Origin: Rachicladosporium sp. CCFEE 5018
Taxonomy: Eukaryota > Ascomycota > Dothideomycetes > Cladosporiales > Cladosporiaceae
Direction of reading: 5' to 3'
DNA length: 64,000 bases
Assembly (NCBI GenBank): GCA_002077045.2
Contig: KZ111141.1
Span: forward strand, 2,067,275 to 2,131,274
Position numbers and translations under genes: made by a program. This document shows positions 53,507 through 63,838 of this stretch, piece after piece. A model generated the notes under the pieces. The model did no database searches. It saw only the letters and a list, made by a program, of their open reading frames with translations, and was not told where the DNA came from. Position 1 is the stretch's first letter. Each line of letters begins with the position of its first letter.

Positions 53507-56500
53507 CTACACCGCAGCAGAAGAGGAGAGGAAAGAAGTCGTACTACCGCCTCGGTCATGGCCATTGCCGTGTCCATTGACCATAAGTCCATTTCCACTA
53601 ACAGAGCTGTTCGCCGTGTGAGATGTGCTAGGGACGTTGGGCGTAAGCGTGCCGTTCGGACCCGGTGGAGCGCGAGTAGCAGAAGCTTCCCGTGAGGAAG
53701 GCGAAGGATGCGCGTGTCGGAGATGGCGGAGCTGCGTTTCGAGCGCGCGACGGTGGTCTTGCTCAGCCTGATAGACAGGGTCAGTACCAGGGTTCAGTAG
53801 ATTGGAGACGAAGGGCGACTTACACGCAGAGCCCGCACGCCCTCGGCACGCGTCTCCCTCATCATCCGCTTGAACTCTTGCCGTAATACCATGACGCTTA
53901 CGCCCTCGCCACCGGCGCGTCCCATGACACTTTCTCGCCCGCCCGGTCCAGCTGTAGCCGGACTCTTGATGCCCAGCCAGCGGACTTTCTCATCGCTCAG
54001 CTGGCCTTCAAGTGCTTCGACGCGGTCTCGCAATCCGTCAATCAGGTAGTCAAGTTGCGTGCGCTCGTGCTCGAGTTGCAGACTCTCCCTAGTCAGGTCT
54101 TGAAAGTCCGTCGTCAGGGCCATAAGCTCGGTCTCGAGCACTTTTGTCCGCTCGGTATCTTGCGGCGGAGCTGAGCGGAAGGTAGTGAGATCGCGCTCTA
54201 GCTCTGCATTCGCTGACCGCAGTGAAGCGACTTCGGCAGCGACAGCGATATTGCGTTCGTTCAGCGCCTGGACTTCACTCGCCTGCGCTGCCTTAGCGCG
54301 CTCTGCACGTGAACCATAGGCGCCGTCGAGCTCCGCTTTGGCCATTGCTAGCTCCGTCGTAAGGCGCACGACTTCGTTCTCGAGATTCTCCATTTCTGTC
54401 GAGACCGTGATGTGCTTTGACTCGGCGGCTTCGCGCGCGGAGGTCGCGGCGGTGAGTTGGGTCGTGAGATCGGCATGTTTGGCCTCTGATCGTTTGAGCT
54501 GCGTATCGGACTCAACTGTGAAGATACGGGCGTCGTCGATGAGTTCCGCGACTTGGGCCTCGAGATCGTCCACCTTCTCCTGCAGAGCTGTGGCAGTGGA
54601 CTGGTGATCTTGCAGTGCTCGAGTCATCTCTTCGCGCTCTGCGCCCTTGGTATCGGCTGTGCGGCGAAGCTGCTCGAGCTCGTTCTCGACGTTCAGGAAC
54701 TCGGCGCGGAGATGACCGACTTCGCTCTCAGATCGTGTGTGGTTCACCATGGCATTTGCGAGCTCATCTTGCAGGGACCCATGTGTGGCCACCAGACTCG
54801 CGTTCTTAGTGTTCAGCTCCTCCATCTGCCTGTCCTTCTCTGCGTCCGACTTGCCATTGAGCTCTCGCTGCTGCTGCACCTGGCGTCGTAGAATGTCCTG
54901 CTGCTCACGTGCAGACATAGCACGATCGAATAGGTGCTGCACTCTCGAGTTGAAAGCTGGCAGTGAGAATGACTCCTTTGCGGAGACTACAGGCGTTGCG
55001 TCGTCAGCGTTGGAGGTGTCCTCTGCATCTGTACCACGAGCACTTGAGGTATCACTTTGCAAGATCTCCCACAACCCGCCCAGCGTGGCGTCATACTCGT
55101 TGACTTTCTTCGTGTGAAACGCAAGCTTGCCATTCGCTTCTTCGATCTCTCGAGCAGCGCCAGTCCGTGCGCCCTCGAGCTCCCGCGAAGCATGCTGCCC
55201 GCGCTCTCGCGCCTCTCGCAGATCATCGTTGTGCTGTCGAAGAAGGTGCTCAACATTACCAAGACACTCTTCAAGGTACGCCAGCTGAGGCTGGTAGTCT
55301 TGACCTGTGACTTCGGGCGGCTCTTGCAGATCTGGCAGCATCGCAGCTGACGAAAGAAGCAGAGTGTTGTGCAGCTGGGTATTCAGGCCCTCGAGCTGCT
55401 CCTCGACGCTGCTCACTGTTCGATGCGTGTGTTCTTCTACACGTGCGAGATGCGCTGAGGTCTCATGCTGCTCCTGCTGTAGATGTCGCAGATTGTTCTC
55501 GAGACGATCAAAGTCAGTCGTCAGCTTGCCAGCAGGATCATCGCGGTCCACTTGCCCGTAGCGTGGCTCGGGCGGAACTTCGACACCCCTTGACCTGCCC
55601 GCCTCACTGATCACACTTCGTAACTGATCATTGAGCTGCTCAAGTCGCATCTGCATGCCATGTAGCTGCTGTTCGTGCTCTTCCTGTAGCTTCCGCGATG
55701 TGGCGCGCTTCTGCAAGCGATTGCTGGATTGCAAAGGCGCGCCGCACAGGATGTCTCTTATGCCATCAAACTCGTCCGGGGAGTACATGCTAGATGCTCG
55801 GCTGTCTCTCTCACGCTCGTGGTCGAAGTGTCCGTTGGTCGCAGCCTGAGCGTGCTCGTCCTTCTTCTCAGCCAAGACAGCTGCAGTGTGCTGCAAGAGT
55901 TTGCGCTCCACGATCTGTCGCCGATCCAGCAGCTTCTTTATCGTCTCATTCAACTCATCGACCTTGCGCGTGCTGCTAGCCACCTCCTCCTCGGCTTGCC
56001 CAAGAGACTTACTCTCGATGCTTGAGCTACTGGGCCGTCTCTGGCCTAAGAGACTCCGACGAGGCCTCTTAGGACTGTCAGGACTTTGTGGTGTGTCTGC
56101 CCTGCCTTTGCCGCTGCTAGAGGAGTACAGCCTCGTCAAGTTCTGCGCAGCATCTCTGACTTTGCTCTCGAAGGCCAATTGCCGTTGCGCAGCTTCGAGT
56201 CTCGTTCGCAAGCGATCTGCCTCTTTCTTCAGCGCATCGACCTCCTGGATCGTAAGCACCTCATAGCCTTGCGTGTCTAGTAGCGCAGTCTCGCGGAGCA
56301 GGTGCTTGGTCACAGGGTCTTGCTCTTGACTTCGGGCGCGGGTGTCAAGACTGATCTGATGGCTCGGTCTCTCCTCTAGCGGTGTGTTGTAGTCGATATT
56401 GCCGTTCGCGTACCCATTGGTCTGCGCGTGGACGGGATTAGGCTTCCACCCGGCTGAGTTGGTGCGATTCGTGGACGAGTATGTCCCGTACCCTTCGTCG

Positions 56501-56634
56501 TCATGTCCACCATACGCGCCATTCGCCATGGAAGGCATACCCTGTTCGTAGTGCTGCTGATCAGCCTGACTTTGGGAGAGTGTCCAGCTCGTGCTATTAG
56601 GCGCTGCCGAGACCTTCAGCCCCGTGCGGCGCAT
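53507..56634 (-). CDS. Uds1-domain (up-regulated during septation) coiled-coil protein
   Basis: Exon 1 is 56634-53824, the intron 53823-53768 (GTAAGT..TCAG), and exon 2 53767-53507 ending in TAG: 1023 residues. Without splicing the frame stops shortly after the donor; exon 2 adds 87 codons rich in Ser, Thr, Asn and Gly. The N-terminal 110 residues are low-complexity. The Uds1 domain starts near residue 118 with Leu-Leu-Asp-Thr-Gln-Gly-Tyr-Glu-Val-Leu and continues through Lys-Val-Arg-Asp-Ala-Ala-Gln-Asn-Leu. The remaining 700 residues are nearly all coiled coil with heptad Leu/Glu/Ala. In the family, expression rises at septation and the proteins act at the cell cortex or septum. The start is the first ATG of the open frame; the frame is open upstream to a GTG at 56658, and an acceptor-like CTTGCAG lies just before, so an upstream exon is possible. 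Confidence 0.87.
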
Positions 56635-57734
56635 GCGTGCGGCATCGGTGGGAGGCACGGTATGACTGCAAGAGCACTAGATCGTAGGTTCATGAATCAT
56701 GGAATAGCGACCTGCTCTGCAGTGTTCACTCTTGACTGTTGTGTCTCCTGCTCAGTCGAGTGCGGATATTGGCCGTGTCGCTGCGACCCGTGCTCCACCC
56801 TGGTACGCGTCGCCGTAAGGAGCCGTGGATGCACGTATCTCGCAGTGTAGTAAATGAGCGTGGTGGCAGTGAAGCCAGAAATGTTCAGGTCAGTCTCAGG
56901 CACAGGCAACGGGTCCAGGAGAGAAAGGATGGGCTTCCAGAAGTCAGCAAAGAGTCGAGTGGACGTATTTCACGCCTCGTCGTCCGCTGCATAACGCCAA
57001 TCAGCATTCGCGGTCCGGCCAGCTGGGAAGCAGCCGCAAGAGACACGCTAGCGGATGCGCGGAAAAGGGACCGCGACAGCCAACATCTCGTTTGAATGCC
57101 GGTCTTACTCGGCACATATGCGCGATGGACTAGTGATATATAGATGGGCTTCCTCAGGCTTGCAGTATGCGCCGCGCTGATGAGCAGTGATCTCACGTCG
57201 ACGAGGGCATGACTGGCGGAGCTATTGTCGGGACCATCTCTCGCACGCTGTGAAGGGCGAAGTCTCCAGGCTATGGCGATGATCCTGCAGCCACCTTAGG
57301 GCGACAGACCATGCCGGGCACTGCAACCACAATGCGACCACGTTCGTGCAGCTTGTTGATATTCAAGGCTGATGCATACCTTTGAGGGAGACTCTGCGCT
57401 GTGCACAAGTAGTGTGCAGCATACTGTACGCAACATATCATCTCCGAAGCCCTGAGCCTTCGGCCGAGCCATCGATCACACAGATGATCCGGGACTCGCA
57501 CATCGCAGCGTTCCTAGCCATCGCTGACCATGGCCCCAAGTAACACTACACACACCCGATCAATCCGTCCACTGTTGCCTATTGGCCTGCCGCGCGCCCA
57601 CATGCTGCAACATTGTCGAGCCATCGGCAACCTATCTCGTCTCGGGGCAGATCTCTCACCCACACTCCACATACTCCGAGCTCCGATCGCGTCGATCAGA
57701 TAAGAAAGTCCCCCAAGCCAGCCCACCCATCCCA
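56635..57734. other. divergent intergenic region
   Basis: About 1.1 kb between the Uds1 gene (minus) and the ferredoxin-like gene (plus). It holds only short ORFs and no repeat. It may contain 5' exons of either gene. Confidence 0.45.
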
Positions 57735-58846
57735 ATGGCACCACCCCCCAGCACTCGCAAAATGACCACCTTCCTCCGCACAATCACTTCGCGCTTCACC
57801 ACACCCTCCGCCTCTCCAGCGACCTCACCTCCTTGCGTTCAGATGGCTTGCTCACTGCAAAGACACCCGCACGTCTGTTCCCAACCACAACTGCAGAGGT
57901 AGACGGCGAGGATTGCTTGCACGACTGCGAAAGCTGCTCTACCCATCTTCCGAGAAAGTGGGACATCGATGAAGATGACAAGCTGTACGGCAATATCAAA
58001 GGCTGGCAACGGCATCTGCTAGTTGCGACGGGGAAGACGGATTGGGTGCGCGATGTGGAGGATGAGAAGGGGAGTGTGATGGAGGCTGTGGGAAAGGCTG
58101 CGAGTGCTGTACAAGGCGGCAGGTTAATGCTGAGTGCGAGTAATATCCCGTTGCCGGATGGGAGGGAGGTTAGCGATGAGGATGGGATGGGGATCTATGG
58201 GCCAGAACGGCGAACGAGTGTGCTTGTGCTGCCGGCTTGGAAATGGGTGGACGGCGTGAGGCCTGGGGATGTGGAAGGGTTGATCAAGGGAGTGGTGAAC
58301 ACGGCGCCCACGAACACATTCTCTCTCGTTGCGGTGCGTACGAACGGGATACCCAATGGCACATCCAACGGCACATCCTCAAACGGCGACACACACCCTG
58401 AACCCAACACCTCATCATCAACCCTTACCCTCCCACCAGGCCTCTCCCTCCGCCCCTGCAACCACAGATACCTTATCCTCCTCTGCTCCCAAGCCACCCG
58501 CGACGCCCGCTGCGGCCAATCCGCGCCCCTAATCCGCCGCGAACTCGAACGCCATCTCCGACCTCTGAATCTCTACCGGGATCTCCACGATAGCCGACCA
58601 GGAGGCGTGGGAATCTACTTCATAAGTCATGTGGGCGGGCATAAGTATAGTGCGAATATGATGGTGTATCGGCGGGCAGAAGGGGAGGAGGTGGAAGGGG
58701 CGGGGCAGTGTATATGGTTGGCGAGAGTGCGGCCAGAGGACTGCGAGAATATTGTACGGTACACTGTATTGCAGGGGAAGATTGTGAAGCCTGAACGGCA
58801 ACTAAGGGGAGGGTTTGATCGGGAGAGGGGGGTCGTGAGTTGGTGA
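57735..58846 (+). CDS. Apd1/Aim32-like thioredoxin-type [2Fe-2S] protein, start unresolved
   Basis: The reliable frame runs to the TGA at 58846 and is open back to 57704, but its first in-frame ATG is deep inside the domain (near 58079). An ATG at 57735 opens a different frame that looks like a mitochondrial presequence (Thr/Arg/Ser-rich), so a splice or a one-base assembly error is needed to link them. Family features: Cys-rich start (Cys-x3-Cys-x2-Cys), Lys-Thr-Asp-Trp-Val-Arg-Asp, Cys-x8-Cys in Leu-Cys-Ser-Gln-Ala-Thr-Arg-Asp-Ala-Arg-Cys-Gly, and His-x3-His in His-Val-Gly-Gly-His-Lys. The two Cys and two His are the known iron-sulfur ligands of Apd1, and the spacing is kept. A C-terminal Trp ends the protein as in the family. 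A short Asn-Gly-Thr-rich insertion occurs near the middle. Confidence 0.82.
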
Positions 58847-58943
58847 AACTGTGTGTTTGGGTGGCAAAGGTCGGGGTCTACAATGCATATAGACATCGAC
58901 ATAGAGCGTTCATACATGGCTGGCGTATATAAGAGTTCCAGAA

Positions 58944-59594
58944 TCAAGTCGCTTCACCCATCACAACGTCTGTCTTCCCATCAAACGTCTCATACTTCCA
59001 CTCCCCGAACTTCCCTTCTAGCAGCCCTCGCTGCTTCTCCCACGTCGGCCCAACATCCAGTAACTTGAGCTCCTTCACCGTCACCTTCCCACCGTTCATC
59101 ACATACCCCCACTCAAACCCCAGCACCGGCTTGATACTTTTCGTCATCACCGCGTCCTCCAAGTACGCCAGAAACGAATGACACGTCCAGTCCAACTCCT
59201 CGCTCCGATCAGACCGGAAAGGTGCGTCGAACAATTGTGCTTCGGGACCGAACCAGATGAATGGCGAGCGGGAGCCATCGGTGATAGGCAGTGGATCGTG
59301 CTCCCATTTCGTCTCAACTTCTGACCCCTTGAAGTCCTGATAAATAAACTGGATCCAGCCGTAGGTCACTGCGTAGCCTACGTCCTCTGTGCAATGTAGC
59401 TTCGCCGTCGTGACGGGAAAATCCAAGTAGACCTCCCGTGGGAAGGCCTTCGTGGGGAAGAGCAGAGGATGACCCACTGTTGAAGGGGAAATGTTGGGGT
59501 GGGTTGTTATGGTGAGGTGGGTTTTGTGGCGGGAGGGGAGGGTGAAGGAGAGGGAGAGGGATTGGGTGGTTGGGTGGGGAGGCGAGAGAGACAT
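58944..59594 (-). CDS. unrecognised 216-aa protein
   Basis: Single exon from the ATG at 59594. No family recognised with confidence. The first 35 residues are Ser/Pro/Thr/His-rich. From about residue 45 the sequence looks globular and beta-rich with many aromatics, including a Phe-Ile-Trp-Phe-Gly-Pro-Glu segment near 112-118, Trp-Thr-Cys-His near 136, and Phe-Glu-Trp-Gly-Tyr-Val near 160. The C-terminal 35 residues are charged and helical. Its composition and uninterrupted frame support a real gene. Its stop is only about 100 bp from the stop of the convergent ferredoxin-like gene. Confidence 0.72.
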   Translation of the reverse strand: MSLSPPHPTTQSLSLSFTLPSRHKTHLTITTHPNISPSTVGHPLLFPTKAFPREVYLDFPVTTAKLHCTEDVGYAVTYGWIQFIYQDFKGSEVETKWEHDPLPITDGSRSPFIWFGPEAQLFDAPFRSDRSEELDWTCHSFLAYLEDAVMTKSIKPVLGFEWGYVMNGGKVTVKELKLLDVGPTWEKQRGLLEGKFGEWKYETFDGKTDVVMGEAT

Positions 59595-60489
59595 TGTCAG
59601 GTGGATGTAGGGGAGGAGGGGCGAGGAGGGAAAGGGAACGGGGCTGTCTTATACTACGTCTACGCAGAGGTGCGTCTCGCGCGAGCAGAGCACAGCACTC
59701 GCATGCGTGAAGTGAGTGTCTGTGATGCGAGTCCGAGACGCGGAGTTCATCTTTGATCCGCACGAGGAGCTCAGTCGAGCTTGATGAGCAGTCAAGCCTG
59801 TCCATAGGAGGATATGGGTTTCGGGATTGAAAGATAATCCATTGCATTCCGAATAGGTGTGTGCAATCATGTCTTGATGTGATAGCTGATGTTTCGAATG
59901 CTGGAGATGCGTCTGTGAGATGCGTCTCCAAGTACGTATCTCGAGCGACGATTTGATCAAGCTTGATGGCTCTGATCGAGCTCCCTGATCAAGCTTGACG
60001 GATTTGATCAAACCGCCAGAATACTAGCGCCGGATGTAGCCGGCCAATCAATACGCTGACTGTACATACTCGAACCACACGGGCATCTCAGCACCTCTCC
60101 TACGCACAGCCTGCGTGTATACTTGGAATGTACGACGACAGACAAGCTAACGCAGCACTCACGTCGAACAGCAGCGTTGATGTGCGCTTGGATGTGGCTC
60201 GGAGTCACAATGCTATGACCGTCGTCAATGACCTTGCGGCATCGTTGCCAAGTGTATAGAAACCAATAACGGCAAGAATGTTGGTACTATAGGTGCGAGG
60301 TGAATACTGTGATTGTGTCTATTCCAGAATCAAGACAACGATGTCAAGCCGCTGCATTTTCCTCACTGGTGCACCGGAAGCCGAGCGACTGGACTGGAGT
60401 GAAGCGACTTTAATGTCTGCAAGCGACCTGTCCCGCAACGGGGCGCAACTTGGCTCCTCAGCACGGCAGTCAGATGGCGAGCTGTGGAT
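59595..60489. other. divergent promoter region with palindromic repeats
   Basis: About 900 bp between two divergently transcribed genes. It contains a cluster of TGATCAAGCTTGA and ATTTGATCAA repeats at 59951-60011. Short ORFs on the minus strand cross it but lack family features. Confidence 0.5.
59951..60011. repeat. clustered direct repeats with TCAAGCTTGA palindrome
   Basis: TGATCAAGCTTGA occurs at 59954-59966 and 59986-59998, each containing the 10-bp palindrome TCAAGCTTGA. ATTTGATCAA occurs at 59951-59960 and 60002-60011, bracketing the cluster. Non-coding. Confidence 0.75.
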
Positions 60490-61323
60490 ATGGCCGCACC
60501 AGATGTGCGCGAGCAAGCCTTAGTCGACGAGTCTGATCTCCCATCAGAGATCGGCGCCTTGATCCCCGACCTCGATGACGCAGATTTCTTGGATCACTCC
60601 TTCGCGATCCTGCAGGACCCTAGTATGGTAGCCACAGACGTGACAGACGCCACGTTCATGACCGCGACTAGCTTTTCGTCAACAATGCCGTCGCCCACGG
60701 TCGTCCAGTCAGGATCACTCCCTGCGAATGGTCTACAGTCCGCGCTGAGCATTGCAGACCTTCGAGACCTTCCTAGCCCAGCTACTCTACTATCGCTGCA
60801 TCCCCAGACTCCGACGGTGAATCTACTCTGCGCAGTCATCTCGCTGTCTCCTACGCGGATAGTGCGTCTCAGACGCCATCCAGGTCGGGAGATGGAAGTC
60901 GTAGACTTACTGCTTGGTGATGATACACGAGCCGGCTTCAGCATCAGCTGCTGGCTACAGCCCGCTGAATCGCAAGCTCGGTATGGAGGCGAAGACCATG
61001 AGCTGCGTACTTCTCTGTCGGGGCTACAGGCTGGTGATGTGGTGATTGTGCGAAATGTTGCATTGAGTGTGTTCAGGAACTGCGTGTACGGGCAGACGCT
61101 GCCGAGGTGGCGGGTAGGAGCGGGTGCTACGGCTGTAGTGAAGATAGTCAACGAACTGAGCTTGGAAGCGGAGATGGCGAGGAAAGCGAAAAGAGTCAGA
61201 GAGTGGGCGGGAACTTTTGTCGGACGGCCCGTCGGACGTAGGAAGGATGCTGCGCAGGAAGTCGATAGCACACGAGGAACAAGGGCAAACAGAGAAGAGC
61301 TGCCACCCGATACTCAAGACTAG
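60490..61323 (+). CDS. OB-fold-like orphan protein
   Basis: Single exon, 277 residues from ATG 60490 (the frame also opens at a GTG two codons earlier). The first 95 residues are acidic and Ser/Thr-rich, with an Ile-Pro-Asp-Leu-Asp-Asp-Ala-Asp segment. From about residue 105 to 220 alternating hydrophobic strands (Asn-Leu-Leu-Cys-Ala-Val-Ile-Ser-Leu, Val-Asp-Leu-Leu-Leu-Gly-Asp, Gly-Asp-Val-Val-Ile-Val-Arg-Asn-Val-Ala-Leu) resemble an OB-fold of the kind that binds single-stranded nucleic acid or a partner. The C-terminal 45 residues are basic. This could be a fungal DNA-repair or telomere-type OB protein, but fold recognition by eye is weak. Confidence 0.75.
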   Translation: MAAPDVREQALVDESDLPSEIGALIPDLDDADFLDHSFAILQDPSMVATDVTDATFMTATSFSSTMPSPTVVQSGSLPANGLQSALSIADLRDLPSPATLLSLHPQTPTVNLLCAVISLSPTRIVRLRRHPGREMEVVDLLLGDDTRAGFSISCWLQPAESQARYGGEDHELRTSLSGLQAGDVVIVRNVALSVFRNCVYGQTLPRWRVGAGATAVVKIVNELSLEAEMARKAKRVREWAGTFVGRPVGRRKDAAQEVDSTRGTRANREELPPDTQD

Positions 61324-61455
61324 ACTGATCTCTTGCGGATCCTATGAAGCATGAGCAGTCCTGCTCTGGGCAGTAACGGACGCCGACTTGGGCTGACCCC
61401 ACAAATGTGCCACCGTGCCACTCAACTTGACTTGACTGCACCATGGTGTTTCCCA

Positions 61456-63838
61456 CTACTTCTCGCTCTTGCAGAATTCCCACGCTGCCTTGCCCTTCTC
61501 CTCTGCCTCTTTCACACATTTCACCCACTTCTCCTCTCCTGGCTTCTTACCATTTTCTGGCTTAACGTCCTTGCAAGCATAGGCCTGATGCTTGCGCTGG
61601 AAGGAAACACTTTCGCCATAGCAGATGAGATACATAGCCTTAGCACAGTACTTCAATGATGGGCACCTCGCCTTCTCCTTGGGATCAGGGGAGAGATGCG
61701 CAAGTTCGGCCAGTGCTATGAGCGTGTGTATACTGACGAAACGTGCGCAGCTGTGCGGATCATAAATGATCTCACAGTACGATGAGGATTTCGCGTAGGC
61801 AATGTGGACCTGTAGGGCGAGGGACAGACATGCGTGCAGGTAGGTAGAGGCTTTGGCTCGCGCGCTTGCGGAGGCGCGATTCCAGGCGGGGATGCTCGGG
61901 CCCAGAGTCATGTGAGCCAAATTCAACAGCGGTCCAGAGAGGCATGGTGCAGGTAGAGCCTGGTCTGCGTAGAGTTTGGAGGGATAGGCGAGGTGCAAGT
62001 GGTTGTGGAAGGTACGGAGGGTGGTCTTGCTATGCTTTGCCAAGTCCAGGCTGGGAAGATTCGCAATGCGTATGTCGAGCTTGTCGAGGATCCTGCGCGA
62101 GGAGATCTGAGTGAGGGTGAGCTCGCATTCGGCTTCGCACAGCGGGCAATGGCACACGAAACCGTTGTCGGCGAGACTTTTCAAACGCTCGTCGAAGGTC
62201 TGATTGGGAGGAACGTAGGAGATGGTCAGCTCCTCGTCCGCAGCGAGTGGGCGTGCGGCGCGCACGACCATGACGTTGCTGATCCAGCTCCACTGAGCAT
62301 TAGGCACACATGAGTGGTCGAAGCGGGATCCTTCGAGCCAGATGCCAAGGCACTGCTGTTCGGGCTTGAATGGCCACTTGATTACGTGCTCGTCTGGACA
62401 GCTGGGATCGAATACGTCGTGTTGCACATGGCATGCGCCAACGAACGGTGAGTGAGCGTTACGGATGTGGATTCGTTGTGCCCTATCGCTGCGAATGTGT
62501 CAGTGTACGGACCAAGGAGCGTGCATTTGAGCAACATACGTTTCGAACGTAGGCGTTTCGCTGACTTTGATAGGTGGACCATCACGAGCTCCACTGCACA
62601 AGCTGAACAGATCACGGAGATGTGCCGGCTCGGTCACAGCCTTGTCTGCCAACTTGTCAAGCAAAGTCATCAATCTGTTCTTGATTGCTGGGTGGCGAGG
62701 GTTCGTGGGCCTGAGGTTCTCGCTACCGGCATGCTCTCCCGGCTGCGTAAGCGCGAATGCTTTCTCAACAAGTAAGAGGCTTCCCGGAAAGGCACTCGAC
62801 TTCAAGAACAGCCCGATACCGGACAATGCGCCGGTGCGCTGCTCAATCCCAGCCGCGTAATCTGCGATGTCATGGATTGTGATTGCTCGGTCGGCTTTCT
62901 GCACAAGGCCATCGATGTCATAGTCGCCGAGGAGGTGCTCATCGAGACGCTTCTGGGTTTCTGGAACAAGGCCGAGCTGTCTAGTGCTATCCGGATCAAT
63001 CGTCTCCAACTCACGCGCCTTTCTATGAGCTAATCCCCAGTCCTCCATCCTGGTCAATGCAGCGTAGATAAGGCGAAGGAGTTGCGCGCCGTTTCCAGGT
63101 GTGGCGGCTTTGGTTGTGCTGAGGGTCTGAAGCGCATCTCCGTAGTGGTTGCAGCGAATGTAAGCAAAAGCTTCTTTGACCATTGCTTTGTCGTGATCAG
63201 CAGCGTTTTCTGCAGACACTCTGGCGCATCTGTAGCTGAAAGACAGTCAGTACAACGTATTCAGACCCTGGGTGTGGCTCGTACAAATGTGCAGCTGCCA
63301 GAGGAGCGTTTTTCAGCAGAGCTGCGTTACCGAAACCCATACAATCTAGCATGTTCGGTATTGCGCATGCAACGTGGTCGGATGCATGTCCCACGAGGAT
63401 GTACTGGAGGCAGAAGAACATGTCTGTCGGATGCCAGACGCAGATTGCCAGTCTGCCGTTCTCAGCCTTGTGGAACGCTGGCTCCCTGATCTCAATGAGA
63501 GTGCCGACCGGTAACGTTGTAGATGTGCGGCCGAAAGGATAGGAGACTAGGGACCACACTAGGATGTCCTCGTCTCCACGACAAGTCAAATACACTCCTT
63601 TGCCGTACGTCGTACTTAGCGTCCGAAGTCGCAGTCGACGACCTGCATGTCGTTGTCCGGCTACCAGTTCCGAGACCTTCATGGGAACGAGCGAGTCCAA
63701 AGTCTTCAGTGACGGTCCATAACTCTCCTTTTCGCTATAAACAGCGTTGTAACCTCTGTATTGCGTTTGGATATGTCCGGTAGCATCGTTAATGCTCAGG
63801 CCCTTTATGTCTGGCGTGGCCATGTTCGGCATAGCCAT
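61456..63838 (-). CDS. TPR- and SET-domain protein (putative lysine methyltransferase)
   Basis: Three exons: 63838-63285, 63235-62540 and 62482-61456. Introns of 49 bp (GTACGA..TTCAG) and 57 bp (GTATGT..ATAG) keep one frame of 758 residues. Residues 1-184 form an N-terminal domain of unknown role with a beta-rich middle. TPR-like helices follow at about 185-265 (Ala-Ala-Ala-His-Phe-Tyr-Arg-Cys-Ala-Arg and Tyr-Gly-Asp-Ala-Leu-Gln). The SET domain starts near 321 (Gly-Ile-Gly-Leu-Phe, then Gly-Ser-Leu-Leu-Leu-Val-Glu-Lys), is interrupted by about 100 residues, and resumes with Asp-His-Ser-Cys-Val-Pro-Asn-Ala at 472-479, Ile-Ser-Tyr at 504-506, and Cys527/Cys529/Cys532 as post-SET-like zinc ligands. 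The usual Asn of Asn-His-Ser is Asp here. The start is the first ATG of the frame. Confidence 0.88.

Larger units (their letters stand above)
48079..56293. repeat. 8,215-bp direct repeat, right copy (gap 2 flank)
   Basis: Starts directly after the last N and repeats 39764-47978; unique sequence resumes at 56294 inside the Uds1 gene, which is complete only here. The first 597 bases (48079-48675) are the non-coding transporter upstream region. Confidence 0.93.

Noticed and set aside
39764..56293. Transposon or recent segmental duplication as cause of the 8.2-kb repeat
   Set aside because: No target-site duplications, terminal repeats or transposase; copies are identical and end at the N run, which fits an assembly overlap better.
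60060..60090. Possible tRNA B-box (TCGAACC-like sequence)
   Set aside because: Flanking bases cannot form a T-stem and no A-box or acceptor stem is visible.
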